Assembly: GCA_914767715.1 (NCBI GenBank)
Contig: OU612074.1
Location: forward strand, 20,632,062 to 20,696,061
DNA length: 64,000 bases
Direction of reading: 5' to 3'
Source: Membranipora membranacea
Taxonomy: Eukaryota; Bryozoa; Gymnolaemata; Cheilostomatida; Membraniporidae
The position numbers and the translations under genes are program-made. Under the pieces are notes generated by a model. It ran no database searches, was not told where the DNA came from, and saw nothing but the letters and a program-made list of their open reading frames with translations. Of this stretch, positions 49,303 through 61,182 are shown in pieces. Each line of letters opens with the position of its first letter. Position 1 is the stretch's first letter.

Positions 49303-50905
49303 CCAAAGTTAATTTTGTTGAGACCCTATCCGGAGGTCCCTTATGCTTCGTGGCAGGAAACTGTTATGATAAACGGCAGACGATGCCTGGATAGAGGTGG
49401 GCTCTCCTCTTTTAGCTGCCCTTGTTTTCATAGTTGCCTGCGACCTACAGTTTACAAGTTCGTCATAGTCAGCGGATAGGGTATCGTGTATGTTCTGGTC
49501 TGAGAGAATTCTCATCAGGAGTGATATTCTATGGGCTTTACGTCTCTCTTGTAGAGTCTGGATTCCAAGACTAGTACGTGCCTCTGTGACGCCACGTCTG
49601 CCTTTGATATTTTTATGAATCTCACTGCTTTGTTTTGCACTAGTTCAAGATCTTCTATAGAGGCATTGTCAGACGGGTCCCAGAGTACATCTGCATATTC
49701 AAGCTTAGGGCGGCATAAACTCGTGTACGCAAGTAGTTTTGCCTTCTCAGGAGCTCCATGTAACGTGTATTTTATACAACCTAGAGTCTTGTTTGCGCTT
49801 CCCATAATGTCACATATATGTTTCTTAAATTTCAGATCTGATTGTAGTACGACTCCAAGGTACTTAGTGGTATCAACACATTGTAATAAGTGATCGGATA
49901 TAGCGTACTGAGGGAGCGGTGTAGCACCTTGATTGAACACAATCACCTCACATTTCGTTCTGTTGAACGGCATTTTGTTCTTTGTTGACCAACTCACAAG
50001 TGAGTCAATGTTGTTTTGAAAGCAAATCTCATCAGCTCGGGTTTGGATTTTAGCATATATCAGTGTGTCGTCGGCGTAAAGGCTTACGTTGCAGGAGACT
50101 GAGTTAGGTAGGTCATTGATATAGAGCAGAAATAAGGTAGGCCCAAGGACCGAACCCTGAGGTACTCCTGAGGTCACAGGTAAGACATCCGACTCTGCAC
50201 CTCTAACAGCAACCTTTTGGAATCTGTCAGACAGAAAGTCCTGGACCCAGTTGGCAATATAAGGATCAATATTTTCGATCTTTCTAATCTTGTCCATCAG
50301 TAGTTTATGTGGGACCTTATCGAATGCCTTCTGAAAGTTTAGTATGACTGCATGCACTGTAGTGGATTGCTCCGCAGCTTTCGCAAGTTCATGGTATGTG
50401 GCACATAACTGCGTTTCACAAGACAGCCCTTTTCGAAAGCCATGCTGACGGTTGTGAAGTAAATTGTCTAAAGTCTCATTCAGATAATGCAGGACAATAT
50501 GCTCCATCATTTTACATGGTATACTTGTCAGTGAGATAGGGCGGTAGTTGCATGCCTCCTCTTTTGATCCCGTCTTGTGTGTCGGGCTAACAATAGCCAG
50601 CTTCCATGCTGCGGGTAGTTTACCCGTGTTCAAGGAGGCTTGATAAATATGTTCTGAGCATCGGGCTACCATGTCAGGGTGCACAAGAAGTTCACATTTT
50701 CTGATCTGGTCGGGACCTGGCGATTTGTTGTTTTTTAGGTTTGCAATCAGTGTTTTGATACCCCCTTCATGGATGTCAATGCATGCCAGGTGAGCTGGCA
50801 GGGGTGTGAGACCATCAAGGTTTTCATCTTGACAGAATTGTTGCTGGAAATACAAGTTTAGTATGCCGGCGCACTTAGAATTATCTGCAGTGAGGCTACC
50901 GTCCT
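49303..50905 (-). pseudogene. Non-LTR retrotransposon RT (CR1/L2/Jockey-like), 5'-truncated and inactive
   Basis: A 446-codon open frame (50855-49515) covers most of a reverse transcriptase. Listed in order, with residue positions: KSPGPDQ (44-50), YRPISLTS (104-111), QHGFRKG (137-143), FQKAFDKV (174-181), SGVPQGSVLGP (229-239) and YADD (260-263). The catalytic aspartate of motif A is asparagine at residue 173, in LNFQKAFD where LDFSKAFD is usual. A one-base frame change near 49540 precedes the last 68 residues, which contain SFLPRSIRD, the usual family ending. Upstream the frame runs on to about 50905 (DGSLTADNSKCAG) and then stops, so the endonuclease is lost. Confidence 0.9.
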
Positions 50906-51286
50906 GTTGTTATTGCTAAACTATGGCTACATGTAGACCTACATACTTAACTACTACAACTACAGCCTATGTAGGCTGGGTCTTGCATTTGTAGAAAGTG
51001 TGTGCATAGACTTTGCCTCGGCGCAACTGACGGATCATTATTTCTCTATGTAAACCATTCCCAACTGTCTGAGACTGGTGGGGGGGCCCACAATTTGAAA
51101 AGGCAAAACTCACTCTTACTTACTTACTTGGTACTTGCCGACGTGATCACCGCTTCATAGGGTTGAAGACTATGGTAATGTGGCACTCCGTTAGTCCGTA
51201 TTTCATTCCGAGGTCAGGATACCAGGTATACCAGGGTAGGGCGTGGGGTAGCTAGCCAGGGGAACAGAGAAGGCGGTCCTCGGGTT

Positions 51287-52325
51287 CTAAGTTATTACAT
51301 GCTTTACTGGTACACAAAAGAATGCGGACATGTGAGCTTTGGTGTTGTGATGATCAACTTTGTATTGGAGGCCATGTCGGCGAGTACTCTTTCGGCAGTC
51401 TGATGGCGTTGTGTACTCTGTTATTGGTGTCTTGATCTCTTGGTAGTGCATGGCCCTAAACAGACCAATGCGTCTCCATTGTCGTCGGTCTTCGAGAGGT
51501 TCCAGTACTAGTCTATCGAGCATACCGGTGGTTGAGGCTGTACTGATGCGTGGTATATTGAATACCATACAAGCAGATCTTCTTTGTACAGCTTCAATCT
51601 GGATGGTGAGAGTCTTAGGAAGGGGATCCCAAGTGCACAAGGCATACTCTAGGACGGGGCGTACTAGCTGTTTGTAGGCCCTACATCTGAGCTGTGCAGT
51701 CTGAGGGGGAATTGTCCTCCTGACGAAGCCTAGTGTTGTTGATGCCTTATTGGTAACATAGACTGTGTGCGTCCGCCATTTGAGGTCATTCTGGATATGC
51801 ACTCCCAGGTATTTGATGGTCTTTGTCACTGCGATAATCTGGTTATGCAATCTGTATGGCGGTAGAGTTGTCCTGTTTCTCATTCGGCTTAATCGTATAA
51901 TCTCACATTTGGCAGGGTGGAACTCCATCCTAGCTTCCTGTTCCCATGCTTCCAGGTTCTTCAAGTCCTCGATGAGCTGTGCTGATCGATCTGCAGTGGT
52001 GTAGATGATGGCATCATCAGCGAACAACCTCACCTGGGATTTAACTACAGAAGGCAGGTCGTTAATGTACAACAGGAAGAGGGCAGGTCCGAATACAGAG
52101 CCTTTGGGCACGCCCGAGGTCACTGCACAAGTCTCAGAGGAGGTTCCTTGGAGGGTGACTGTCTGTCCGATCTCTGAGGAATGCGGCAGTCCAGTCAGTT
52201 ATCTGTTTGCCAACGCCGATGTTTCTCATCTTTGCCAGCAGTTTGGCATGGCACACCTTATCAAACGCCTTGCTGAGGTCCAACAGACAGGCGTCCACTT
52301 CGTTTTCGTTTCCTTTGATCACTTC
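51287..52325 (-). pseudogene. Second non-LTR retrotransposon RT, 5'-truncated, one frameshift
   Basis: The minus strand first encodes ACLLDLSKAFDKV and WTAAFLRDRT. After a one-base frame change near 52168 it encodes SGVPKGSVFGPALF, LFADDAIIY and a long thumb and C-terminal region ending SAFFCVPVKHVIT at 51287. Both the motif A aspartate and FADD are kept, unlike the neighbouring RT. Its sequence is well diverged from that element, so it is a different family of the same broad CR1/L2/Jockey type. It is truncated just before motif A at about 52325. Confidence 0.88.
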
Positions 52326-52813
52326 TTTTTTATATCCACTTTATTTACTAATCAAGCATGTGCATATAAGATGGTATTGAAATCAAATGATTTATTGGTT
52401 GTACAGAGTCTCAACTGCATCACAGTGGTCATTTCGTTTCATTATAATAAGCAGTGATCTGGGGTGGATTGCATATAATATCACATGTGCGGGCTCTTTG
52501 ACTTGCGAGCATGTACTTCGCCTTAATTCAGGGTCAACCACTGACAACCATTGGTTATAGCGGTGTGTAGTTGAAGAGTTGAGAAATTGGTTCCTGAGAG
52601 AAACTAGACCATTACCAGCTTGCACACAATTGCAAAAGCTTCCCAAATGTAAAACTTGATCAATAGAATTATGTATTCAAATGTTGTAGAGGTACTAGCT
52701 CTCTAGGGTATAACGCTGGTTTAATTATTCGTCTTGTTATTTTGGGAATAAAGTAAATAGGCCTAGATACAAGCAATGACTCCTTTTGATTACAGATTTT
52801 TTTTGTATTTTAG

Positions 52814-53970
52814 TCTACATTGTAAAGCAGCACAGACCGCAGGATAGTACTGAGAACAGTACGATGAAGAGGAAAGTGTTTAGGTGGTTTATAGCAGATG
52901 TGATACAACTCGTAGTATCAATAGTCGTTCAGCTTACTATCATACCTCCTCAATTCAAACAGGTAAGCAGACAATAAAATTTTCAATTTCTGTTGTAAAA
53001 TTTGATTAAGTTGCAGCAGAGAGCCGACCCAGAAGGGTTTTAGACGGCTTGGGTCATAAGCATCGATATCTCCACTGTTTCACCTGCATCGAGCATCGTT
53101 AGTAATATAATGATATAAATGTCAGGTGATATGTGTCACTGATGATAATTGCGTCAGTGTAATCGTTGAAGTCTCATGGCATAAATCTGGTAAAACTGCT
53201 TGAAAACTGGCAGGCTTCAGCAAGAGTTTGTCATTCTATCAGTGACTATCAGAGCTGTCCTCTTTTTTTTCATGGAGGGAACAACTCATTCCATCTCGCA
53301 ACATCAAGTCACCTCTTCCCTATATTCCACCCTCCCTGTCACATCTCATTATCTTGACTGATTCTTTTATTTCCAAATATGCTGGCGTTATGTGCCGATC
53401 AAACCTATAGCCCGAGTGTTTTCATTCCAAGAAACCAGATATAAAACTTCACAAACTTCTTCACCAGCGGCTGGCAATCTGTTTCTATCATAGGGAATAA
53501 AGATTTAACTGCATCGCATTCGGTATATTTTCAGATTAGACTATAAGGTACCATTGCTCCGTATCTTATCAGCAATCTTAGCACTATGATACTGTTGAGT
53601 GAAGAATTGATAGCCTACGTCCCATCTTTCACGTTTTTTGCTTATACTCACCTGCAATTTTGTGCAAAAACCAGGTTTTTAAGTGGTGTGTCATTTGTAA
53701 TTTGGCAACATGCTAGAATCAGGCTCTCAATGCAGAGAAAATTGAAGGGTGCAACCTTGTAGCAGCAAAGCCTTGTTATAAGACTGAATGCAAATAATGT
53801 ACTTAGGACATTGGAATGTATTATATTCATTATTTATCTCATCATCAACTAAATATTTGTTGCAGAGAATACAGGACAAAGACTGATTCAGTATGGCATA
53901 ATAATGGCAGAGTTACACATGAGAACCTTTGGTGGTTTGAATTCTGTCCTGAGAAATCTTGAGATGCCGA
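52814..53970 (+). CDS. Candidate two-exon coding fragment, unidentified
   Basis: A possible exon 52814-52962 lies between TATTTTAG and a strong donor (CAG, then GTAAGC). It encodes a basic stretch MKRKVFRW followed by a hydrophobic helix (FIADVIQLVVSIVVQLTII). A second possible exon, 53868-53970, has donor GTGAGT and continues in frame if the acceptor AG at 53866-53867 is used, reading NTGQRLIQYGIIMAELHMRT. The standard CAG two bases earlier would soon give a stop. I do not recognise the protein. The splice sites are good, but the evidence is thin. Confidence 0.3.
53288..53720. repeat. Segmental repeat, right block (copy at 56491-56960)
   Basis: From CCATCTCGCAACATCAAGTC onward this stretch matches 56491-56960. 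In the other copy it directly follows the 48655-49182 block. About 4.1 kb, including both RT relics, is present only here. Confidence 0.85.
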
Positions 53971-54143
53971 GTGAGTGTCTGAGTGTCTAATAGTTACATT
54001 ATTATGATTCATGGGTCATGATATTCTCTTCGCTACCCTGACGCAGTGATCATTTGTATTTGAATGTCCAAAGCAAGGATGCCATCGGTAGCCTAATTAG
54101 TAACCATATCTCATACTCATTGAAAACCCCCCAACCCTTCTCT

Positions 54144-54212
54144 CACCTGCTATCTACCTTATCAACCTAATTAGTGATAAACTAATTAGGTTGATAAGGT
54201 AGATAGCAGGTG
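54144..54212. repeat. Perfect 32-bp-stem hairpin with 5-base loop
   Basis: The left arm starts CACCTGCTATCTACC and ends CTAATTAGT. The loop is GATAA, and the right arm is its exact inverse. Imperfect symmetry continues outward (CCCCCCAACC.. and ..GGGGGTTG). Confidence 0.9.
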
Positions 54213-54774
54213 AAGGAAGGGGGTTGAATGAAATGATGATGAAATCTCTGTCATAAAGTATTGTCAATTGTTTGATTTTGGTTATCATGGGGCATGGTGT
54301 GTGGTAATTCTAGGCACAGGCCCTAAAAAAAATTAAACAGCATAAAACTTGTTTCTAATTGATAGTCAACTAAACCTATAGCCTTGGGAGTAAGTATTAG
54401 CTAAAGTTTAGCTAGTCTTGGGATGACTTAATGTTAGCTAGTATTAAATTTTGGCTGGTGAAGGTTGAAGTCCATAAAAAGAAAAAGAATGGGTGGGCGT
54501 ATGTTTGCTACTCTTGAAGCCAGCTTTTTCAAGCCTGCAAAAAATGAAGAAAATTTCCTCCTTTGAATACTTTACTCCTCTAGGGAAAATTTTATGAGCA
54601 TTATATCTGCCGGATTCTTAATTACTGTACCTTACATTTTAGAACGTAACTGAGGTATTGGATTAACAGGACGTTAGCATTTATTGATATTTGACTACCG
54701 CATAAAACAACTTGAAGGCAGTTAGTGTAAGAGGAACAAGTATTCATCAGATAAAGTGGTAAGCTACTCTCAAA

Positions 54775-55571
54775 CACAGCCAGCCCTTAAAAGCGTTCGG
54801 GATGGCGATCGCGGCCGTAGGCGGTCGTTAAGGGGGTGGGTGGGAAGCTAGGAAACTCCGTTTTTTGCAATTTATCACTTTTTTAACTTTAGCACCTGTT
54901 TACAGCATCTTTGCCTCATCTCACAGAGTTCTAAGCCTGTTTTTCAGATACCTCATACCTTAAAACATACATCTATGTTGTCACATCAATAAAACAACAT
55001 AAATGTGCAGACTTATTAATGGTTGTATTCTCCTATGTCTGGACATTCTCAGACACGGCACTTTTCGGAGACTGCTAGCTTGTTTAAAATGAATAAGACT
55101 CGTTATATTTTATTAGGAGTTATCGTTTCGGTCATATTTTATTGTCATGGGAAGACAGCTATTTAATTAGCATGGGAAAATATAGGGAAAAAAGAGGACA
55201 ATCTCTTATCACAACATATAACATAGCCTAAGACCATTTATAGCGAGCCTTAATTGACATAAATCATTTTCGAGTCTCCGAAAAGTGCCGTGTCTGAGAA
55301 TGTCCAGACATAGGAGAATACAACCATTAATAAGTCTGCACATTTATGTTATTTTATTGATGTGACAACATAAATGTATGTTTTAAGGTATGAGGAATCT
55401 GAAAAACAGGGTTAGAACTCTGTGAGATGAGGCAAAAGTGCTGTAAACAGGTGCTAAAGTTAAAAAATTGATAAATAGCAAAAAACGGAGTTTCCTAGCT
55501 TCCCACCCACCCCCTTAACGACCGCCTACGGCCGCGATCGCCATCCCGAACGCTTGTAAGGGCTGGCTGTG
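54775..55571. mobile_element. hAT-like foldback element, 300-bp arms, 8-bp target duplication
   Basis: The arms 54775-55074 and 55273-55571 are near-perfect inverted repeats with a 198-bp spacer. The ends read CACAGCCAGCCCTTA and its exact inverse. CTCTCAAA flanks both sides (54767-54774 and 55572-55579). There is no transposase. Each arm has a GC-rich GGCGATCGCGGCCGTAGG stretch close to its end, in contrast with the AT-rich surroundings. Confidence 0.93.
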
Positions 55572-55696
55572 CTCTCAAACAGGAAAATGTATCACAGGAG
55601 GAAAGGTTCACCTCTGCGAACATGCTTGGCATAACAAAATTTATGGCTTCTTGCTATAATTCATTCAGCCTCATAACTTTACCTAAAAAACTTCAA

Positions 55697-56960
55697 CATC
55701 AGCCAACTCAGCTTCACAAGAAGAATGAAAATAGAACTACCGTGAATGGACTTTATTGAATTAATTTGTTGTAGCTCTCAGCTAAATAAAATGCTATATA
55801 TCTGGTACACTACTCTGTATGACTACCCTTTCTCACACGACTGAGTAGTAGAATAGTTCTCTACTACTCAGCTCTCAGTGAAGTATGAGTAGACTAACTA
55901 AGAAGTTAAGCTAGTAACTGTTAGTCATTATCACTACTAGTAGCCTTCTGTAGTTTGCCAATCAGGGGGGTCTTTCAATTAAAAAGAGCGATACTTTACA
56001 AAAGTAAATTATCACTATCGCATCACTCAAAGTTATTGCTCACTTTGTCTTTCAATAAGACAAAATCACTCCCAAATCGCTCACTCAGAATGTATATAGT
56101 TCAATCATTGACTGAGCGATTTGAAAGCGAGACCCCTAGCAGGTATTACTCACTCGCCTGGTGAGCGATCAGATTGCGATTTTGGCTGTTTCTAATTGAA
56201 AGACCCCCCAGGTACCAATGTACATGTGCAGTGCAGTGTATTATCAAGCAAGGAGAAGGACTCCTAAGACTTAGAGTAGTAAGAGGGGAGGCTCATACAA
56301 GTCCAAGGAGTTCACTCCTTGCTTTTTTGTTGGTTGGTGGTGGTGGTAATACCAGGGAGTTTCAGTTTGCTCAATTGTAGTATCATCATTAATTTTCTGT
56401 ATTTGGTCTCTCAGAGAAGATTCAAACTAGTGTATCATGGGAACCATTTGTGCAAGTTTAGGTGGGCAACTCTCGTGCAACCAATTGTCTAGAACTTCCA
56501 TCTCGCAACATCAAGTCACCTCATCCCTATCTTTCACCCTCCCTGCCACATCTCATTATCTTGACTGATCCTTTTAGTTACAAAGTTGCTGGCGTTAATT
56601 GCTGATCAAACCCGAGTGTTTTCATTCCAAGAAACCAGATATAAAATTTCAAAAACACATCAGAGTTTTCCTAGCATAGCCTTCAATTGAATTGAATGTA
56701 AATATTCCTGTCAAAAAAATGCTTCACCAACGGCTTGCAAATCTGTTTTTATCATAGATTTAACTGCAGCGCTTTCGGTATATTTTCAGATTAGATTATA
56801 AAGTGCCATTACTCCATATCTTATAAGCAAGCGTAGCACTATGACACTGTTCAGTGAAGAATTGATAGCCTACATCCCATCTTTCCCGTTTTTTGTTTAT
56901 ACTCACCTACAATTTTGTGCAAAAACCAGGTGTTATTTTTTAATTTGGCAAAATGTTAGA
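55697..56960. repeat. Compound segmental copy (48.7 kb block joined to 53.3 kb block)
   Basis: 55697-56490 copies 48655-49182, and 56491-56960 copies 53288-53720, joined at GTCTAGAACT, then TCCATCTCGC. The joined form either is the ancestral arrangement before the retrotransposons arrived or has lost the intervening 4.1 kb. Confidence 0.85.
55966..56208. mobile_element. Harbinger-like MITE with 3-bp target duplication
   Basis: The ends GGGGGTCTTTCAATTA and TAATTGAAAGACCCCC are exact inverses. The element splits CAATCAGGTACC, leaving CAG on both sides. The paralogous site at 48871-48882 is the uninterrupted sequence. A 3-bp duplication with G-run ends fits PIF/Harbinger elements, though the superfamily is inferred. 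243 bp, non-coding. Confidence 0.88.
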
Positions 56961-58400
56961 ATTTGGCTCCCAATGCAATGATCTCAGTGCCCTAACTTCA
57001 TATCTAGAAAGGGTGAAAGAAAGAGGGCTTACACGGTTTTCATTAGTATTAATTCATCTGGTAAAAAATCCAAAACTAAGAATTGCGAAAAAAAATTCAT
57101 CCTCAACCATTGATATTCGCTGAGCCGACCTCAGCTGTTTCAGGGGAAACAAACTTGGTCCATAGTCAATACATTATTTATAATACGTGCCGAAATGTGG
57201 GTTGCTGGCAGTCAATGTAACATTGTGTATACCCTAAGGGAGTTAAGTATTTGCAGCAGGTAAAATTCACAATTTATAGCTAAATTTAAAGCAAGCTAAC
57301 ATTTGCTCTCTTTTCTTTATCTCAGACTCCCACATATATAATATGTGGTTTTAGATCAGAAGATGATTTGATGGTATTCAGTAGCTAATAAACCATGGCT
57401 TCCCGCCAGAAAATGTCAGGAGATTAAACCGTGAGTTACTTCAATACCATTGGACCCCACTTACATGATGGGGCTACTCTAGTGGAGTAATGTTAATTCA
57501 ATAGGAAAAAATTGCATTTCGAGAAGATGGCTTGAAGTAATAAAATTATGGCTAGCCAACATTTACTCAACTTCGGCACTTAACATTAACTTCCAGTGGG
57601 TGACCTCACATCCAAATTTTTAAGATACTTGAGTGTTAATGAACTCATTGATGGTTGTGACAGGGTTGTCACGTCCAATTCTTGAGAAAGGCACCCAAAT
57701 GTCTTCGGAGTTCTTCTCTATCACAAAAATTAAGTGCAGACAACCATTGCAGTACAAACAGTCTGCTGAATAACAATTAAAAAACATAGCTGTAAATACT
57801 GTTAAGTAAAACGATGCCGTCTTGTATGGATGGCTGGAGGGGGAGCAACTCCAAATATATGCAAATTAAGTGGGTGGGGGGATTAAATGAGGTCGCATAA
57901 TTCATCTACTGGTACTTGTGTCAACCGACCTTACCCAGTGATATGAATCAAATCTAAGCCAGGGATACCCATCAAACAGTTATGAAATATTTCAATCCTA
58001 AGAAATACACAAGAAGGCCTGACACTATCACATTTTAAACAAGGATTGATTGAGGAAACAATGTCAATTGAAAATTATTGAAGATTATTAGGGTTGTTTC
58101 AAACATAAATTACTGTCTTTCAAGTAAAATTTTTAAGAATAGATTGGGCAGTGCTTCTGATTTGTGCGAAAATAAATGTCACGTTAAAATCCCAAATCCT
58201 TCCCTCAAAGAAGCCTTAATAGTAGTAGTATTGTTATTATGAAGGCATATTATATCAGATATAAAATACTTCTGGTTTCTAGTTACTATTTGATTATGTA
58301 ATATCAGGGCTCTCAACCTGGGAGGATTCGAAACCTGAGTTTTGATATTAGCATGTCCCATAGTGGTATTTTAAAGGTGTAAAACGCCCTGAGCGTAAAC
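56961..58400. other. No recognisable gene
   Basis: I see neither a supported exon nor a clear repeat in this stretch. Confidence 0.5.
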
Positions 58401-58419
58401 AGCTGAGGGTACGTCTGAG

Positions 58420-58735
58420 ATGGCACCGAAAAATTGTCGGGTGACATACCTGAGATTTGAAGATTATGTGCAAAGAATAGCTGGCAAAGCAAGTCAAAGA
58501 ATGTATGTTGTTAAAAAAATGTTGCATCTAAGTACAAAGCCATTAGCTTCCATGATGTTCAAAAGTTTTGTAGTTTCCCTCTTGATGTATTGTCTGCCTA
58601 TTTTGCACACAGCATATGTACCATAGACAAGAAAATACTAAGAAAAGTTTTTAATGTTACCAGGAATTTGAGGCTTGACGTAGGCGACCTCGATATTATT
58701 GTGCTGTTTTGCTGATGAACATCACATCATACAAA
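58420..58735 (+). pseudogene. Small RT C-terminal relic
   Basis: The plus strand reads AGKASQRMYVVKKMLHLSTK, then MFKSFVVSLLMYCLPILH. After a frame change it reads DKKILRKVFNVTRNL. This is the characteristic segment after the RT thumb (a KAS.R.Y.L..L pattern followed by Y.S.V.P.L.Y..P.W) of CR1/L2/Jockey-type elements. Only about 100 residues remain. Confidence 0.6.
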
Positions 58736-60466
58736 ATTTTCTAGAGCGATGACCTCAAATGCAAGTTCCATACTCTAGTAGCAAGCTCCTTTAATGACAA
58801 AGTATATGCATCCTTTTCTCGCAACATTTCATGTTTGTGATAGCAAGTAAATCAATAAAAACCTAGAGCATTTCTTGTAAACATAAAATCGTAAACAATT
58901 TTAGATTTGATCCAGATGAACCAATTCATTTGGACTAACCAAGGCCATCGCCACAGGTGAAAATGAATCCCCATGATGTGAAAATATGTTTGTAAAAATA
59001 TTGATTTAAAGGCTGACGAATCGAGCCGCCAGGGTAGAAAGGCATATAATTGATGTAATGTGGTTCTATTGAAATCATTGCCTGGATTTATCCAGTTCAC
59101 CTGCAAAATGACTTTTTTAACATCCTAAAATTCAAATTTCTATTTAGCCATAATAATCTATTTGAAAATCACTGGGATTGGCAGTGCAGTAAGAGCATAG
59201 CTTATCACAAATGAAATCAAATACCCACAACAAATACCACACATAATTCTGATGCAAAAGTTTGATATTATCTTTATTATTCATCTCTGCCAAAAATTAG
59301 CAATGCAAGCAAGGTGATCTAGAATAGAGTACACAATAAGAGGCAAACGCAATAAATAAAGAAAGCGACTTCAACAACAAGCAAACCAATCCTGAGCTGC
59401 TGTCAGCGACCATCAGAAAACACCACTTTAACAAATTGACAATGCAGTTGCAAGTTCCTTGTCACCAATGAATTCATTATTTCAATGGGCTGTCACAACT
59501 ATCCACACCAAAAAATAATTTAGATACGATCACTTTGGATATTATTAGTAATGCCTGAGAACATGGCTTCTCAATATTAAGACGCTGCGAAGCTGAAAGT
59601 CAATCTATCAGCTATTAAACAAGCAGACAAGACTTTCCTGGGAAAGCGCATTATTTTGCCAACTTCCAATGATATAAATGTCCAACTATCTGCTTAAAAC
59701 ATCAAGCAGTGTTGACCCTGTGATCAAATATGCATGTCATCTCAGTCTGAACCGAGATGCTTTGACAGAAAGGCAAGCTGGGATGTAATGTGTTGATATT
59801 CAAATTAAAGACTAGATTCATTCAATCATGTCAAGTTCATTACAAGCTACATTTTAAAAGCATTCTCAAATGCAAATTGGAATTTAGCCATATCAATTTC
59901 ACATAAATGACTTGAATAGGCAGCGCAGTGAGAGCATAGCTTATCACAACTAGAATCTACTTCTAGTACCTGATCATTCATTAATAATATGACATAAATT
60001 ATTGTAAGGCAACATTTAGCATTGTTTATATATTATTCATCTCTGCCAACGAGCAAAATCTGAGTTTTTAGCTCACATTCTAAAATCCCCTGAGAAGCCT
60101 GAGTTGAACCCAATAATCTGAGTACTCAGGCTAAACCTGAGTAGTTGAGAGCTCTGGTAATATTGTCTGTGATATGTAATAAATCAATCAAATCAATCAG
60201 GTGAAGACCAGAGAAGGCAGGGGAGGGATTTTGTTTTGCAGCTTAATTTGAGTTAGAAATTTTCCAAATGCAGTCATCAATAGCTCCTCGGCCATATGCC
60301 ATCAACAGCTTGAAGTCAATATGGTTAGTTGGGTATCCAGATGAATCACAGTATGAAAGGTTTTTACTATGGTATCTTCTGTCATGAGGATATTGCTCAC
60401 TGTGTTAATGGCTGTGATGCCATACAGAGAGCAAAGAGTTACAGGGGCCTTAGCCCATGATAATAT
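58736..60466. other. No gene; one diverged direct repeat
   Basis: 59129-59290 and 59860-60050 are diverged direct copies sharing AGAGCATAGCTTATCACAA and TATTATTCATCTCTGCCAA. Nothing else stands out. Confidence 0.5.
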
Positions 60467-61182
60467 CACAGAGTAAAGCTGTAGCTCCACGTAACGATGT
60501 AATCACAGGCCGATGGCATGTCTAGACATGGTAGGCCGATCTCACACTGCTACACAGGCCTATGAGTTATTACTCGATGGTTTAGTGAGTTATAGTGGGG
60601 TAATAAACCAGGTGCCTAGATTGACCAATTAACTCCCTCAGTTCAATCGATTGACCAATGATATTTAATGGGCGTGTTAACAAATGACCGGATATTGTGT
60701 CATATTAAATCTGGGTCTTTGTCACTTAGAATCTTCACCAAATAAAATTTCATTCTTCTGTAAAATTGATTTTCCTATGCTATACTATGGATGTCATGTC
60801 AGGACAGCTTCCATTTCCAAGTGATACAGCTATTACCTTCCATATTTTCACTACAGCACCACTCCTATCATTGTAGTTATGGTCTTTTTTATCATAAATA
60901 GGAGGATGTGATTTAACTACAGATATTATCAACTCCTCCATTTTTGATAGCCTGTCACGATTTGATAGATGACGTGTTTAACCGCGTAATTATTTAAGCA
61001 AGCAATCAACAACCAATCAGCATAGAGGATGTCTAGATCACTCGGGCAAAAGACCAACAAGTTTGATGTCCACTTAACACGAGTAATCACTCGTGCAGAT
61101 CCACCGATTAACCACTCGTGACCCCAAATCGATGTAAAAATCGTTACGTGGAGCCACAGCTTAAGGATATCCTTACTCTGTG
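60467..61182. mobile_element. 716-bp inverted-repeat element with 7-bp target duplication
   Basis: The left end is CACAGAGTAA followed by AGCTGTAGCTCCACGTAACG. The right end is its inverse, with an extra palindromic 11 bases (GGATATCCTTA) in between and one difference. ATAATAT flanks both sides (60460-60466 and 61183-61189). The 67-bp element at 1839-1905 has the same outer ends. No transposase is seen. A 7-bp duplication does not point clearly to one superfamily. Confidence 0.8.

Noticed and set aside
49615-49893. Plus-strand open frames over the RT relics
   Set aside because: They are antisense shadows of the minus-strand reverse-transcriptase frame.
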